Counted from the first letter of the stretch, positions 49,167 to 58,375 are shown. The stretch: DNA of 64,000 bases from Gallaecimonas sp045291545 (GCF_045291545.1 NZ_CP149514.1:2604001-2668000); one strand, 5' to 3'. Translations and numbers: made by a program. Notes: generated from the letters alone by a model not told the origin.

Positions 49167-50168
49167 CTACTGCGCGGCTTTCGCTGCCACTAATGCGGTC
49201 TTGTCGGCGGCACTGAGAAAGCTCATGGCCAGGCCATGGCGCTGGCAGGCCCTGATCTGTGCCGGGCTGAGCCCGGCAGCCGGGGCGGCAACAGCGTACT
49301 CATGGGCTATCTCCACCGCGCTGACCCCAGGGTCATCGGTATTCAGGCTCACCGCCACCCCTGCTGCCAGAAACTGGTTGATCGGGTGCGTTGCCAGGCT
49401 GGCCACCGTAGACGTATGGATATTAGATGTCAGGCAGGATTCAATACCGATATTGTGTTCAGCCAGATACGCCAGCAGCGCCGGATCCTGTACTGCCTGC
49501 ACGCCATGGCCAATCCGCTCGGCACCCAGCTCTTGCAGTGCATGCCAGACTGACTCTGGCCCGGCAGCTTCACCGGCATGCACCGTCACGTGCAGGCCGG
49601 CATCACGTACCTGGCGAAAATGGCGATCAAATAATGGCCCCGGAAAGCCCAGTTCGTCACCGGCCAGATCCACGGCCACCAGCTGCGCTTTACAGGCCAG
49701 AATGGCATCCAGCTCACGCTGGCATTGCTCAGCACCGAAAGTACGGCTGAGAATACCAATAAGCCCGGTTTTCACCCCGAAATCACGACTGCCGGCAGCA
49801 ACCCCGGCGACCACCGCTTCCACCACCCCTTGTGGGTGCAGGCCTTGACTCATGGCCATATACCAGGGGCTAAAACGCAGCTCGGTGTAGTCAATACCCG
49901 CCAAGCGGGCATCTTCGACGTTTTCATAAGCCACCCGGTAACAGGCGTCGTAGTCACCCAGTACCTTGACCATCCAGTCTAATTTGGCCAAAAAGGCGAC
50001 CAGCGAAGGTTCATTTTCCATGACATGCACATAGGGCTTCATACCCGCTACATCATCCGCTGGCAGGCTGACCCCGAACTGCTGCGCCAGTTCAATGATG
50101 GTGGTCAGGCGGACATTCCCATCCAGATGACGGTGAATATCTACCAGCGGAAAGGCGTTATCGATCAT
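49167..50168 (-). CDS. add: Adenosine deaminase
   Basis: A 333-residue zinc enzyme that converts adenosine and deoxyadenosine to the inosine forms in purine salvage. Metal and catalytic motifs: DIHRHLDGNVR, VDLAGDE, VHAGEAAGPESV, RIGHGVQ and LNTDDPGVS. The length matches E. coli Add. It starts 146 bp from divergent epmA. Monocistronic. Confidence 0.96.
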   Translation of the reverse strand: MIDNAFPLVDIHRHLDGNVRLTTIIELAQQFGVSLPADDVAGMKPYVHVMENEPSLVAFLAKLDWMVKVLGDYDACYRVAYENVEDARLAGIDYTELRFSPWYMAMSQGLHPQGVVEAVVAGVAAGSRDFGVKTGLIGILSRTFGAEQCQRELDAILACKAQLVAVDLAGDELGFPGPLFDRHFRQVRDAGLHVTVHAGEAAGPESVWHALQELGAERIGHGVQAVQDPALLAYLAEHNIGIESCLTSNIHTSTVASLATHPINQFLAAGVAVSLNTDDPGVSAVEIAHEYAVAAPAAGLSPAQIRACQRHGLAMSFLSAADKTALVAAKAAQ

Positions 50169-50314
50169 GCTCGGCCCGTTTATGCTTGTGGTTATGCTCC
50201 CTAGTGTATCGAAAGCACCGGCCCGGCCACAGTACCGCTACGAATTTATCCCGCCGCTGAGCACTACCGGCACAGGTCGGCATCCGCTATGCTGCGCCAG
50301 CGCAAGGAGATCTC

Positions 50315-51298
50315 ATGATAGAACCGAACTGGCAGCCTGATTGCACCATCGCCACCCTGAAACACCGCGCCCAGCTGTTCGCTGACATTCGCGCTTTTTT
50401 TGCCGCCCGGCAGGTGCTGGAAGTCGATACCCCAATGCTGTCTCAGGGCAGTATTGCTGATCTGCACATTGAGGTAATGACCAGCCAGTATCAGGGGCCG
50501 CTGGCACCAAACGGCCTGACGCTGTATTTGCAGACCTCGCCGGAATTTGCCATGAAAAGGCTGCTGGCCGCCGGCAGCGGCTGCATCTACCAGCTCGGGA
50601 AAGTGTTCCGTAACGAAGAAGCAGGCCGACGCCATAATAGCGAATTTTGCATGCTCGAATGGTATCGGCTGGGTTATGACCACCAGCAGCTAATGGATGA
50701 AGTTGCCGCCCTGCTGACCGCCGTTGCCGGCTTGCCCGCCGCCAACATGCACAAGCTCAGCTACCTGGGGGCTTTCGAGCAGGCCCTGGCAGTCAACCCC
50801 CACACAGCATCACTGGCCACCTTGCAGCAACTGGCCCAGCAACATTGCCATTATGGCGCTCACGAAACCGACCGGGACACCTTGCTGAACCTGCTGCTGA
50901 GTATGGTGATCGAGCCCGGTTTGGGCGCCCACGGCAGCGTGACCTTTCTCTATGATTACCCTGCCAGCCAGGCGGCCCTGGCCCGCACCGATGTCGATGC
51001 CTTCGGCCACCCGGTTGCCCGGCGCTTTGAAGTGTTCATTGACGGTGTTGAGCTGGCCAATGGCTATCACGAACTGACCGATGCCGATGAGCAGCAGCAC
51101 CGGCTGCATTCTGAGGCACAAGCCCGGCAACAACAGGGCAAGCCGGTGAATAATCCGGATCTGCGCCTGGTCGAGGCGCTGCGCTCGGGGCTACCGGAGT
51201 GCGCCGGGGTGGCACTGGGGGTGGACAGATTACTGATGGTGATATTGCAGGCCAGCGATATTCGCCAGGTCATGCCGTTCAGCCTGGCCCGGGCTTAA
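50315..51298 (+). CDS. epmA: EF-P lysyl-lysine modification ligase EpmA (PoxA/GenX)
   Basis: 327 aa. A class II lysyl-tRNA synthetase-like protein without the anticodon-binding domain, which attaches (R)-beta-lysine to elongation factor P. VLEVDTPMLSQ (motif 1), FRNEEAGRRHNSEFCMLEWY (motif 2) and GVALGVDRLLMVI (motif 3) are present. AAGGAG precedes the start. Its partners epmB and efp are not in the window. The stop overlaps that of convergent ytfK by 4 bp. Confidence 0.95.
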   Translation: MIEPNWQPDCTIATLKHRAQLFADIRAFFAARQVLEVDTPMLSQGSIADLHIEVMTSQYQGPLAPNGLTLYLQTSPEFAMKRLLAAGSGCIYQLGKVFRNEEAGRRHNSEFCMLEWYRLGYDHQQLMDEVAALLTAVAGLPAANMHKLSYLGAFEQALAVNPHTASLATLQQLAQQHCHYGAHETDRDTLLNLLLSMVIEPGLGAHGSVTFLYDYPASQAALARTDVDAFGHPVARRFEVFIDGVELANGYHELTDADEQQHRLHSEAQARQQQGKPVNNPDLRLVEALRSGLPECAGVALGVDRLLMVILQASDIRQVMPFSLARA

Positions 51299-51504
51299 GC
51301 CACATCCGGGCCGCGCAAGTTGCCCAACATGCGGTTCACTTCCGTGACCACACGGCGCTTCTGGGGGGTTGGCTTGGCCGGTGGCAGCAACCGCCCTTCA
51401 CTGAACCGAAAGGCGCCGATGGTTTCAATCCAGATCACCCCTTCAAAGAAGGTGGCAACGTGTTTGGCAATCTGCCGGGCATGGTACTGGGGGAATTTGC
51501 GCAT
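51295..51504 (-). CDS. ytfK: YtfK/DUF1107 stringent-response modulator
   Basis: 69 aa. MRKFPQYHARQIAKHVATFF...VIWIETIGAFRFSEGRLLPP...VVTEVNRMLGNL lines up with E. coli YtfK along its length as I recall it. YtfK binds SpoT and tips it towards (p)ppGpp synthesis under phosphate or fatty-acid starvation. The ATG at 51504 is chosen over the TTG two codons upstream. It is convergent with epmA and upstream of rmuC on the same strand, but separated from the rmuC stop by about 90 bp. Confidence 0.85.
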   Translation of the reverse strand: MRKFPQYHARQIAKHVATFFEGVIWIETIGAFRFSEGRLLPPAKPTPQKRRVVTEVNRMLGNLRGPDVA

Positions 51505-51598
51505 GCTCAAATCCAGTTATGGCCATCAGGCACCGCACCAGCGGTGCCCTGTCACACAGTGCTGGAATAGACTGCCGAACTCATGAAAAGTTCGTCTT

Positions 51599-52909
51599 TT
51601 ATTGTGCTTTTTGCCGCAGTGCCTCCGGTAGTTGCTTTTTGCTTTCCACCCCCAGTTCCAGCAGCATCTCGGTTTGCCGTACCAGGTTGCCACGGCCACT
51701 GGCCAACTTGCTGTAGGCCTCTTGGTAACGCTTTTGGCTGTTATCGATAGCGCTGCCGACTTTTTCCAGTTCTTCCACAAAACCGACAAACTTGTCATAC
51801 AGTGCCGCCGCCCGGCTGGCGATTTCCTGGGCATTTTGTGACTGCTGCTCATAGCTCCAGACCCGACGGATAGTACGCAACACCACCAGCAGGTTGGTTG
51901 GGCTGACTATCATGATGTTCTTGGCCAGGGCATCGGTGAACAGGGCTGGGTCGGCCTCCATGGCAGCAAAAAAAGCGCTTTCAATGGGCACAAACATCAG
52001 TACATAGTCGAGGCTATTAAGGCCTTTGAGGCGCTCATAATCCTTACTGCCAAGGCCACGGATATGCTGGCGCAGTGCCTGCACATGACTGCGCAGCGCC
52101 AGAGCCCGTTCGGCGTCGTCGGTGGCCGCTACATAGCGCTCATAACCCACCAGCGACACCTTGGCATCAACAATGATGTCTTTACCGTCCGGCAGATGAA
52201 CTACCACATCAGGAATAAAGCGTTCATTGTTGTCATCACGCAGGTTGACCTGGGTTTCAAACTCATGGCCCTGGCGCAACCCGGACTCTTCCAGTACCCG
52301 CGCCAGTACCATTTCCCCCCAGTTACCCTGTAGTTTTTTATCGCCTTTGAGGGCCCGGGTCAGGTTATGAGCTTCCTCCGTCATCTGCCGGTTGAGTTCT
52401 TTGAGTGATTGCAGTTCATGCAACAGCCCCTGGCGCTGCAAGCGCTCGCTGTCATAAACACTGTCGACTTTTTTGTGAAAGTCGCCCAATTGCTGGCGCA
52501 GGGGCGTCAGGATGTGTTGCAGGCTCTCGTTACTCTGGCGCTGAAAATGCTCGGATTTTTGCTCAAAAATACGCTGAGCCAGGTTCTGGAACTGCTCAGA
52601 AAGCCGCTGTTCGGCCTGTTCCAGCGTAGCCAGCTTGTCCTGGTGGGCCTTGTTACTTTCTTCTAAGCGAACCGCCAGCTCACGGGCTTGCTCGGCTTTG
52701 CCAGCCAGTTGCTGGCGCAGCTCTGCGATGGTGTCGGTCTGGGCGTCACGCTCATTTTGCAGCTCCGCGAATTGCTCAGCTTGCACAGTCAACTGGCTTT
52801 GCAGCGCACTCAGTTGCAATGCCTGACGATAATGACGCCATAACAACGTCAGCAACAGCAATAACAGCAGCGCCGCTGGTGCCGCCGCCCACAGATACAA
52901 AGGAGCCAT
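51599..52909 (-). CDS. rmuC: DNA recombination protein RmuC
   Basis: 436 aa. One N-terminal membrane helix (about residues 5-23), a long coiled coil (about 30-180), then the nuclease-like RmuC domain (about 200-380; GNWGEMVLARVLEESGLRQGHEFETQ and VVHLPDGKDIIVDAKVSLVGYERY, resembling a restriction-endonuclease core). It limits inversion at short inverted repeats. The ATG at 52909 is preferred: AAGGA lies 6 nt before it, while it touches the ATG at 52915. The start region overlaps none of the divergent HIT gene. Confidence 0.93.
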   Translation of the reverse strand: MAPLYLWAAAPAALLLLLLLTLLWRHYRQALQLSALQSQLTVQAEQFAELQNERDAQTDTIAELRQQLAGKAEQARELAVRLEESNKAHQDKLATLEQAEQRLSEQFQNLAQRIFEQKSEHFQRQSNESLQHILTPLRQQLGDFHKKVDSVYDSERLQRQGLLHELQSLKELNRQMTEEAHNLTRALKGDKKLQGNWGEMVLARVLEESGLRQGHEFETQVNLRDDNNERFIPDVVVHLPDGKDIIVDAKVSLVGYERYVAATDDAERALALRSHVQALRQHIRGLGSKDYERLKGLNSLDYVLMFVPIESAFFAAMEADPALFTDALAKNIMIVSPTNLLVVLRTIRRVWSYEQQSQNAQEIASRAAALYDKFVGFVEELEKVGSAIDNSQKRYQEAYSKLASGRGNLVRQTEMLLELGVESKKQLPEALRQKAQ

Positions 52910-52974
52910 CAGCATTCCTTGTCGGTAACACCGCCTGCTATGCTGGCGGCAACGCAAATGAGATTAGTGTACCC

Positions 52975-53379
52975 ATGTTCCAACTACACCCCCAACTGGC
53001 CGCTGACACCTTCTTGGTAGGAGAGCTGCCACTGAGCCGGCTGTTGATGAGCAAAGACGGCAACTACCCGTGGTTTTTACTGGTGCCACGACGCCCGGAT
53101 ATCAGTGAGATATATCAGCTCAGCGACGCTGACCAGCAGCAACTTTGGCAAGAGTCTGCGACCCTGTCGCGCGCACTGATGGCACAGTTTCAGGGTGATA
53201 AGCTCAATGTGGCGGCTTTGGGTAATATGGTGCCACAGCTGCACCTGCACCATATTGTGCGCTTTCGCCATGATGGCGCCTGGCCGGCACCGGTCTGGGG
53301 CGCACAAGCAGCAAAGCCGTTACCGGCGCCCGAAGCGCAAACCCGCATCAGCGCGCTGCAAGCGGCCCTGGGTCTCTAG
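52975..53379 (+). CDS. HIT-family hydrolase
   Basis: 134 aa. MVPQLHLHHIVRFRHDGAWPAPVWG carries the histidine-triad motif in the form typical of proteobacterial COG0537 proteins; LSRLLMSKDGNYPWFLLVPRRPDISEIYQL is the usual N-terminal part. HIT proteins hydrolyse nucleotide phosphoesters, for example AMP-lysine or dinucleoside polyphosphates. The frame is open from 52819, but the ATG at 52975 matches family starts and leaves room for the divergent rmuC promoter. The stop overlaps that of the next, convergent gene by 4 bp. Confidence 0.87.
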   Translation: MFQLHPQLAADTFLVGELPLSRLLMSKDGNYPWFLLVPRRPDISEIYQLSDADQQQLWQESATLSRALMAQFQGDKLNVAALGNMVPQLHLHHIVRFRHDGAWPAPVWGAQAAKPLPAPEAQTRISALQAALGL

Positions 53380-54377
53380 AGACCTGCTTCAGCAACCAGT
53401 GTTGCCATCAGCCTGGGTGCTGATAGCGCCCGGCACTGACGATAGCCGGTACCTGCCCACAGCGATTGAAACTCCGGATTACCTTGCTGGGCAGCAGCTT
53501 GGCGCAATGGTTGGGTCAGTGCATTTTGTAATGGGTAGTCCGCTATGACGGCACTTTCCTGCTGACGCATGAAGTGGTTGTTCAAACCACGGGCGAGCCG
53601 CCCGGAAAAGGCGCGGGTAAGAGCGGTGTCCCGCTCACCGGCCAGCAGGGCCTGCCGATAACTGCTACTGATCCCGGCTTCGTCACAAAACAAGAAGGCC
53701 GTGCCCATCTGTACAGCAGCGGCCCCCTTATCCAACCAGTACCGCCACTGCTGCCCTGTGCTGATAGCGCCGGCCACAATCAGTGGGCAGGGCAACGACT
53801 GGCACTGCTGCCATACATCAGCCAAGGGTAAGCAGGCGGCCAGCCCTTCAGCGCTAGTACTGCCCCGGTGGCCGCCAGCTTCACTGCCCTGTAACACCAC
53901 TGCGTCTACACCATCACTGACCAGCTGCCTGGCTTCATCGTGGTTGGTGGCGGTACCCATCACGCAGATACCGGCACTTTTCAGGGCACTCAGATAGGGC
54001 TTAGCCAAGCGGCCAAAGGTGAAGGAAAATACCGCCGGCCGAGCCGCCAACACCGCAGCAAACTGGGCGTCAAAATCAACCGCTGGCACGGCTGATGCGC
54101 CTTGCACATTGAGCTGGCGTTGTGCCCACTGCAATGCATCCGAAGCCGCCGGGCATGGCGCTGGCGGCTTACCCTGAATGAAGAGATTGATAGCAAAAGG
54201 CCCGTCGCAACGAGCCCGAATAGCCGCAACCGCCTCGCTAATAGCACTTGCAGGCAAATAGCCAGCGCCAAGGCTGCCCAGACCACCAGCACGACACACT
54301 GCTGCCACCAGATTTACTGTGGTGGCACCACCGGCCATGGGCGCTTGAATAAGAGGATAACGGCACGGCAACATCAT
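53376..54377 (-). CDS. Nitronate monooxygenase (NMO, 2-nitropropane dioxygenase family)
   Basis: A 333-residue FMN-dependent TIM barrel. PLIQAPMAGGATTVNLVAAVCRAGGLGSLGAGYL (FMN phosphate and substrate side), VVLQGSEAGGHRGS with the family His, and PLIVAGAISTG (phosphate loop) identify it. It oxidises alkyl nitronates such as the toxin propionate-3-nitronate. A second ATG one codon later is equally possible. Monocistronic. Confidence 0.92.
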   Translation of the reverse strand: MMLPCRYPLIQAPMAGGATTVNLVAAVCRAGGLGSLGAGYLPASAISEAVAAIRARCDGPFAINLFIQGKPPAPCPAASDALQWAQRQLNVQGASAVPAVDFDAQFAAVLAARPAVFSFTFGRLAKPYLSALKSAGICVMGTATNHDEARQLVSDGVDAVVLQGSEAGGHRGSTSAEGLAACLPLADVWQQCQSLPCPLIVAGAISTGQQWRYWLDKGAAAVQMGTAFLFCDEAGISSSYRQALLAGERDTALTRAFSGRLARGLNNHFMRQQESAVIADYPLQNALTQPLRQAAAQQGNPEFQSLWAGTGYRQCRALSAPRLMATLVAEAGL

Positions 54378-54500
54378 CAGGCTCCATCAATACAAGTTCA
54401 CCATACAAGTTTGTGACAGAGGATGGCCAGCCTTTGCGCTAGCGCAAAAAAACACCGCCCACAGCGGCAGATAATAGCCACAGTCAAATAAGGAGGTCTT

Positions 54501-54701
54501 ATGTTACGCGCTCTTAATGCACTGAAACTGGGCTACTTTGAATCTCTGGCTCTGTTGACCCTGAGCTTTTCGCTGCTGGTGGTCACGCTGTTACCCGACT
54601 GGCCTGCCACCTGGTTGCGCCTGCCGGTAGCCTTGGTGTTTACGGTATCGCTGGGCTGGTTTGGCTACCGCCATTTATGGCGCCACGACAAGCCGCTGTA
54701 A
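54501..54701 (+). CDS. Small membrane protein of unknown family
   Basis: 66 aa with two predicted membrane helices (about residues 14-32 and 36-56) and a basic tail (RHLWRHDKPL). It has an excellent ribosome binding site (AAGGAGG, 8 nt upstream), which supports it as a real gene despite its size. I do not recognise a family. The gap to the DUF416 gene is 61 bp, so co-transcription is possible. Confidence 0.65.
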   Translation: MLRALNALKLGYFESLALLTLSFSLLVVTLLPDWPATWLRLPVALVFTVSLGWFGYRHLWRHDKPL

Positions 54702-54762
54702 GGGCGACAGCAAGCGCCTATGGCGCTACACTGGGCGGCGTTAATCACAACCGACGTCGCCC

Positions 54763-55335
54763 ATGGAAAAACCGCTTTCAACACTGCCGCTGCTGGCCCA
54801 ACGCGCCTTTGCTGCCGCCCTGGCGCAGCGGATGTTACCCAACTTTTTGCTGTTTGCCGAGATAACAGACCAGCCCGAAGCAGGCCTGGCCGTGAAGTCC
54901 GCCTTGGACACCGTCTGGGAAAAACTGCTCAATCCGAAGGCAAAAATCAGCTTCGAAAAGCAGCAACTGAAGCTTGCGGAGTTGGAGCCGGAGCCAGAGC
55001 AGTACGACTTTTTCGGGGCTTACCCGGCTTTAGACAGCTACCTGGCAGTAATGACGATACTGGCCGCCATGCAGGATAAAGATGAACAGCCCGCGCTGGA
55101 TATCAGCCGCTTGTCTCGTGGGTCAGTGCAGTTTTTCCTCAACACTCAGGCCGAACAGGCGCTGGATTACGCCCAGCTTGATCAGCTGGAATTGTGGCAG
55201 CAGGAAAGAGATTTTCAGGATGCCTTGCTAGCCGCCGTCAGTGAGCCACTGACACCAGAGCAACTCAAAGCCGTACAGCAGCTGGGCCGTAACGAAGGCG
55301 TATCGAATCTCGGCATTGCCCTGGACGACGCATAA
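54763..55335 (+). CDS. DUF416 (YjaG-family) protein
   Basis: 190 aa, soluble. The pattern LAQRMLPNFLLFAEITDQ, the central PEQYDFFGAYPALDSYLAVMTIL and the C-terminal EGVSNLGIALDD match E. coli YjaG (DUF416), a conserved helical protein of unknown function. It is followed by a hairpin with a T-rich tail. Confidence 0.85.
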   Translation: MEKPLSTLPLLAQRAFAAALAQRMLPNFLLFAEITDQPEAGLAVKSALDTVWEKLLNPKAKISFEKQQLKLAELEPEPEQYDFFGAYPALDSYLAVMTILAAMQDKDEQPALDISRLSRGSVQFFLNTQAEQALDYAQLDQLELWQQERDFQDALLAAVSEPLTPEQLKAVQQLGRNEGVSNLGIALDDA

Positions 55336-55363
55336 TGTGGCCCATGTCGCATTGATAGCAGTA

Positions 55364-55390
55364 GGGGCGCAATTATGCGCCCCTTCGTTT
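55364..55390 (+). terminator. DUF416 gene terminator
   Basis: GGGGCGCA-ATTA-TGCGCCCC, a perfect 8-bp stem followed by TTCGTTT. The tail is a weak U-tract, but the stem is strong. Confidence 0.75.
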
Positions 55391-55430
55391 ACCATGCCCC
55401 CAGGTGTTTTGTCTGTCAGGCCAGTTTGCC

Positions 55431-56015
55431 ATGGATTACTTTGCTGCTGCTGTCACCTTGTTTTTGATCATGGACCCACTGGGCAACATGCCGGTGTTTA
55501 TCTCTATTCTCAAACACCTGCCCCCCAAACGGCGCCGTATTATTCTGGTGCGCGAACTATTGCTGGCACTGGGCATCATGCTGATTTTTCTCTTCGGCGG
55601 CGACGCCGTGCTGCACTTCCTCGGCCTGAGGCAGGAATCGGTATCCATTGCCGGCGCCATCATTCTGTTTTTGATTGCCATCAAGATGATTTTTCCCAGC
55701 CCAGGTGGCGTTACCGGCCTGGCGGTTGGCGAAGAGCCCTTTCTGGTGCCTATGGCCATTCCCTTGATGGCCGGGCCGTCGATCCTCGCTTCGTTAATTT
55801 TGATGTCCAATCAGGCTCCGCAGCAAATGGGCATGCTGACCCTGGCACTGGTAGGTGCCTGGGCCGTTAATGCAGTCATTTTGCTGTTTTCAGAGCTACT
55901 GATGAAAATCATGGGCGAACGCGGCCTGGTCGCCATGGAACGCCTGATGGGCATGATTTTGGTAATGATCTCAGTACAAATGTTCCTGGACGGCATCGCC
56001 CACTACTTTGCCTGA
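55431..56015 (+). CDS. yhgN: MarC-family membrane protein YhgN
   Basis: 194 aa with about six membrane helices. MDYFAAAVTLFLIMDPLGNMPVFISILKHLPPKRRR is the characteristic MarC/YhgN start, and VPMAIPLMAGPSILASLILMSN the second family block. Once named as a multiple-antibiotic-resistance protein, MarC has no proven transport role. The ATG at 55431 gives the family start. Its 3' end overlaps the convergent DUF1145 gene by 13 bp. Confidence 0.9.
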   Translation: MDYFAAAVTLFLIMDPLGNMPVFISILKHLPPKRRRIILVRELLLALGIMLIFLFGGDAVLHFLGLRQESVSIAGAIILFLIAIKMIFPSPGGVTGLAVGEEPFLVPMAIPLMAGPSILASLILMSNQAPQQMGMLTLALVGAWAVNAVILLFSELLMKIMGERGLVAMERLMGMILVMISVQMFLDGIAHYFA

Positions 56016-56266
56016 CTTTGTTTTTGCAATACCTTGTCACGCAGCGCGGTGGCGGCGATGGAGCCAAAAATGAAAATATCCAACTTGGCGCGGGTATCAA
56101 GCTGCAATACCTTTGAAAACATCAGCACCATCCAGCCATGCAATACCAGCAGTATGCCGGTGGCGATGTACAACAGGTTTTGCAGGGGCGCCTGTAAAGG
56201 GTGAAACAGGTTAAACAGACACAGGCTCCAAATGGCCAACATCAGTAAGCGGCGGATCAGGTTCAT
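56003..56266 (-). CDS. DUF1145 (YhhL-like) membrane protein
   Basis: 87 aa, two helices (about residues 8-25 and 28-50). It begins MNLIRRLLMLAIWSLCLFNLFHPLQAPL, typical of DUF1145/YhhL, which lies beside rsmD in E. coli also. The start overlaps the rsmD stop by 4 bp, so rsmD-yhhL is one operon. The function is unknown. Confidence 0.85.
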   Translation of the reverse strand: MNLIRRLLMLAIWSLCLFNLFHPLQAPLQNLLYIATGILLVLHGWMVLMFSKVLQLDTRAKLDIFIFGSIAATALRDKVLQKQSQAK

Positions 56267-56838
56267 GAACTACTCTCTTGTCGTTGATAAAGCCGGGCCT
56301 GCACCTGGCCTGCATTAAGCTGGCGATGGAGCCGCCAGTTACCCGGCACGGTCAGCGCCAGCCCTTGCTCTGTTTCTACGTAAATAAAGGCATCATCCGC
56401 CAGCCAGCCTTGTTGTTCCAGTAAGGCTAATGCCGGGGCCGCCAGCTGCTGCCCAAAAGGGGGGTCGACAAACACGACGTCCATAGCCCGGGCAGGTGCT
56501 TTTTGCAGCCATTGTAAAGCATCAGCCTGAATCACCTCGGCTTGTGCCTGTAGGCGTTCAAGATTGGCGGTGAGCTGCTGGGTCACCCTGTGTTCTTTTT
56601 CTACCAGCACCAATGCTGCGGCATAGCGAGACAAGGCTTCAAAACCCAGCGCCCCGGCGCCAGCAAAGCAATCCAACACCTGGGCTCCCTGAAGATGGCC
56701 CTGTAACCAGTTGAACAGGGTTTCACGCACCCGGTCGGTAGTGGGCCGGAGTCCGGTCAGATCCTGTACGGGCAGCTTGCGGCCCCGGAACTGACCGGCG
56801 ATCAAACGGATTTGCCCATTGTTGCCTTTTGCTGCCAT
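56263..56838 (-). CDS. rsmD: 16S rRNA (guanine-966-N2)-methyltransferase RsmD
   Basis: 191 aa. IRLIAGQFRGRKLPVQ, the RNA-binding RPTTDRVRETLFNWL, SAM motif DCFAGAGALGFEALSR and catalytic DPPF are complete. It methylates G966 of 16S rRNA late in 30S assembly. It is divergent from ftsY, 76 bp apart, as in E. coli. Confidence 0.96.
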   Translation of the reverse strand: MAAKGNNGQIRLIAGQFRGRKLPVQDLTGLRPTTDRVRETLFNWLQGHLQGAQVLDCFAGAGALGFEALSRYAAALVLVEKEHRVTQQLTANLERLQAQAEVIQADALQWLQKAPARAMDVVFVDPPFGQQLAAPALALLEQQGWLADDAFIYVETEQGLALTVPGNWRLHRQLNAGQVQARLYQRQESSS

Positions 56839-56914
56839 GGCGATGTGCCTGCCTCCGCGTTAGACTAGCGCTTTTGAAAATGCCGCTATTCTAGCCGCCG
56901 GACAGCAGATTGCC

Positions 56915-58375
56915 ATGAGCAAAAAGAAAGGTTTTCTTTCCTGGCTTGGTTTGGGCTCCAGTACCACCGAGCCAGCCAAGGACGAACAACAACCCGCCGT
57001 TAACCCTGATATTGACTCCCAAACCGCGCCGGTTGCTAACGCTGACGAGGCGCTAGCTACCGCCACCACAGCGCCCGATAGTACTGCTGGCACAGCGTCT
57101 GTGGAATCTGATGAGTCCGTCGAGTCCGTCGAGTCCGTCGAGTCCGTCGAGTCCGTCGAGTCCGTCGAGTCCGTCGAGTCCGTCGAGTCCGTCGAGTCCG
57201 TCGAGTCCGTCGAGTCCGTCGAGTCCGTCGAGTCCGTCGAGTCCGTCGAGTCCGTCGAGTCCGTCGAGTCCGTCGAGTCCGTCGAGTCCGTCGAGTCCGT
57301 CGAGTCCGTCGAGTCCGTCGAGTCCGTCGAGTCCGTCGAGTCCGTCGAGTCCGTCGAGTCCGTCGAGTCCGATGCTGCCGTGACCGATAGCGAAACACCA
57401 GAGCAACAGGCCGATTTAGCCACATTGGCCGCCAAAGCCCACGCCGGCCGTGAAAAACCCGGCTTTTTCCGGCGCCTGACCCTGGGCCTGCGCCGTACCC
57501 GCGAAAACATCGGTGCCGGTTTTTTTGCCTTGTTCCGCGGCAAGAAAATTGATGACGAGCTTTTTGAAGAGCTGGAAACCCAGCTGCTGTTAGCCGATGT
57601 CGGGGTGGAAACCACCACCCGGCTGATTGACCGGCTAACCAAACAAGCCAAACTGGGCCAGCTCAAAGACGGAGAAGCCTTGTTCGGGCTATTGAAGCAA
57701 GAAATGCAGGGGCTGTTAGAGCCGGTTTGCCAGCCACTGGAGCTGACTCGCAAGCCGCACGTAATCCTGATGGTCGGTGTGAATGGCGTTGGTAAAACCA
57801 CCACCATCGGCAAGCTGGCCCGGCAATTCAAAGAACAGGGCAAGTCGGTGATGCTGGCCGCCGGTGACACTTTCCGTGCCGCTGCGGTCGAGCAACTGCA
57901 GGTCTGGGGTGAGCGCAACAACATTCCGGTGATTGCTCAACACACCGGGGCCGATTCGGCGTCGGTGGTCTTTGACGCACTGCAGGCCGCTCAGGCACGT
58001 AATGTCGATGTGCTGATTGCCGATACTGCCGGGCGACTGCAAAACAAAGCACACCTGATGGAAGAGCTGAAAAAAATCGTCCGGGTGATGAAAAAACTCG
58101 ACCCGGAAGCTCCCCATGAAGTCATGCTGACTCTGGATGCCGGCACTGGCCAGAACGCACTCAGCCAGGCCAAGCTGTTTAGCGAAGCGGTGGGCCTGAC
58201 CGGGATCACCCTGACCAAGCTTGATGGCACCGCCAAAGGCGGAGTGATCTTTGCCATTGCCGACAAGTTTGGTATTCCTATCCGCTACATTGGCGTCGGC
58301 GAAAATTTGGAGGACTTGCGCACCTTCAATGCCGAAGACTTTATCAATGCGCTGTTTGCAACCGAGGACACATGA
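56915..58375 (+). CDS. ftsY: Signal recognition particle receptor FtsY
   Basis: 486 aa. Membrane-associated GTPase that receives SRP-ribosome complexes. The N-terminal acidic A region (residues about 1-180) has a short lipid-binding start (MSKKKGFLSWLGLG) and a run of (Glu-Ser-Val) units at about 67-152 encoded by a 9-bp tandem repeat. The NG domain follows: N helices from about 185, then GVNGVGKTTTIGKLA (G1), DTFRAAAVEQLQ, DTAGRLQ, TKLDGTAKGG (G4) and the C-terminal GVGENLEDLRTF. Start of the ftsY-ftsE-ftsX operon, with a 4-bp overlap into ftsE. Confidence 0.97.
   Translation: MSKKKGFLSWLGLGSSTTEPAKDEQQPAVNPDIDSQTAPVANADEALATATTAPDSTAGTASVESDESVESVESVESVESVESVESVESVESVESVESVESVESVESVESVESVESVESVESVESVESVESVESVESVESVESVESVESVESDAAVTDSETPEQQADLATLAAKAHAGREKPGFFRRLTLGLRRTRENIGAGFFALFRGKKIDDELFEELETQLLLADVGVETTTRLIDRLTKQAKLGQLKDGEALFGLLKQEMQGLLEPVCQPLELTRKPHVILMVGVNGVGKTTTIGKLARQFKEQGKSVMLAAGDTFRAAAVEQLQVWGERNNIPVIAQHTGADSASVVFDALQAAQARNVDVLIADTAGRLQNKAHLMEELKKIVRVMKKLDPEAPHEVMLTLDAGTGQNALSQAKLFSEAVGLTGITLTKLDGTAKGGVIFAIADKFGIPIRYIGVGENLEDLRTFNAEDFINALFATEDT
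57113..57370 (+). repeat. 9-bp perfect tandem repeat (GAGTCCGTC) in ftsY
   Basis: 28 complete GAGTCCGTC units from 57113 to 57364 plus a final GAGTCC, without a single substitution that I could see. In the ftsY frame it encodes Glu-Ser-Val repeats. All six frames stay open through it, which creates long spurious frames on both strands. Unit length is a multiple of three, so slippage changes only linker length. Confidence 0.97.

Noticed and set aside
57113..57370. Short regular repeat considered as a CRISPR array
   Set aside because: Units are contiguous 9-mers without spacers and lie in frame inside ftsY.
56860..57924. Long minus-strand frame (354 codons) with Asp-Ser-Thr repeats
   Set aside because: It is the antisense of ftsY, opened by the 9-bp repeat that has no stop in any frame; no family features outside the repeat.
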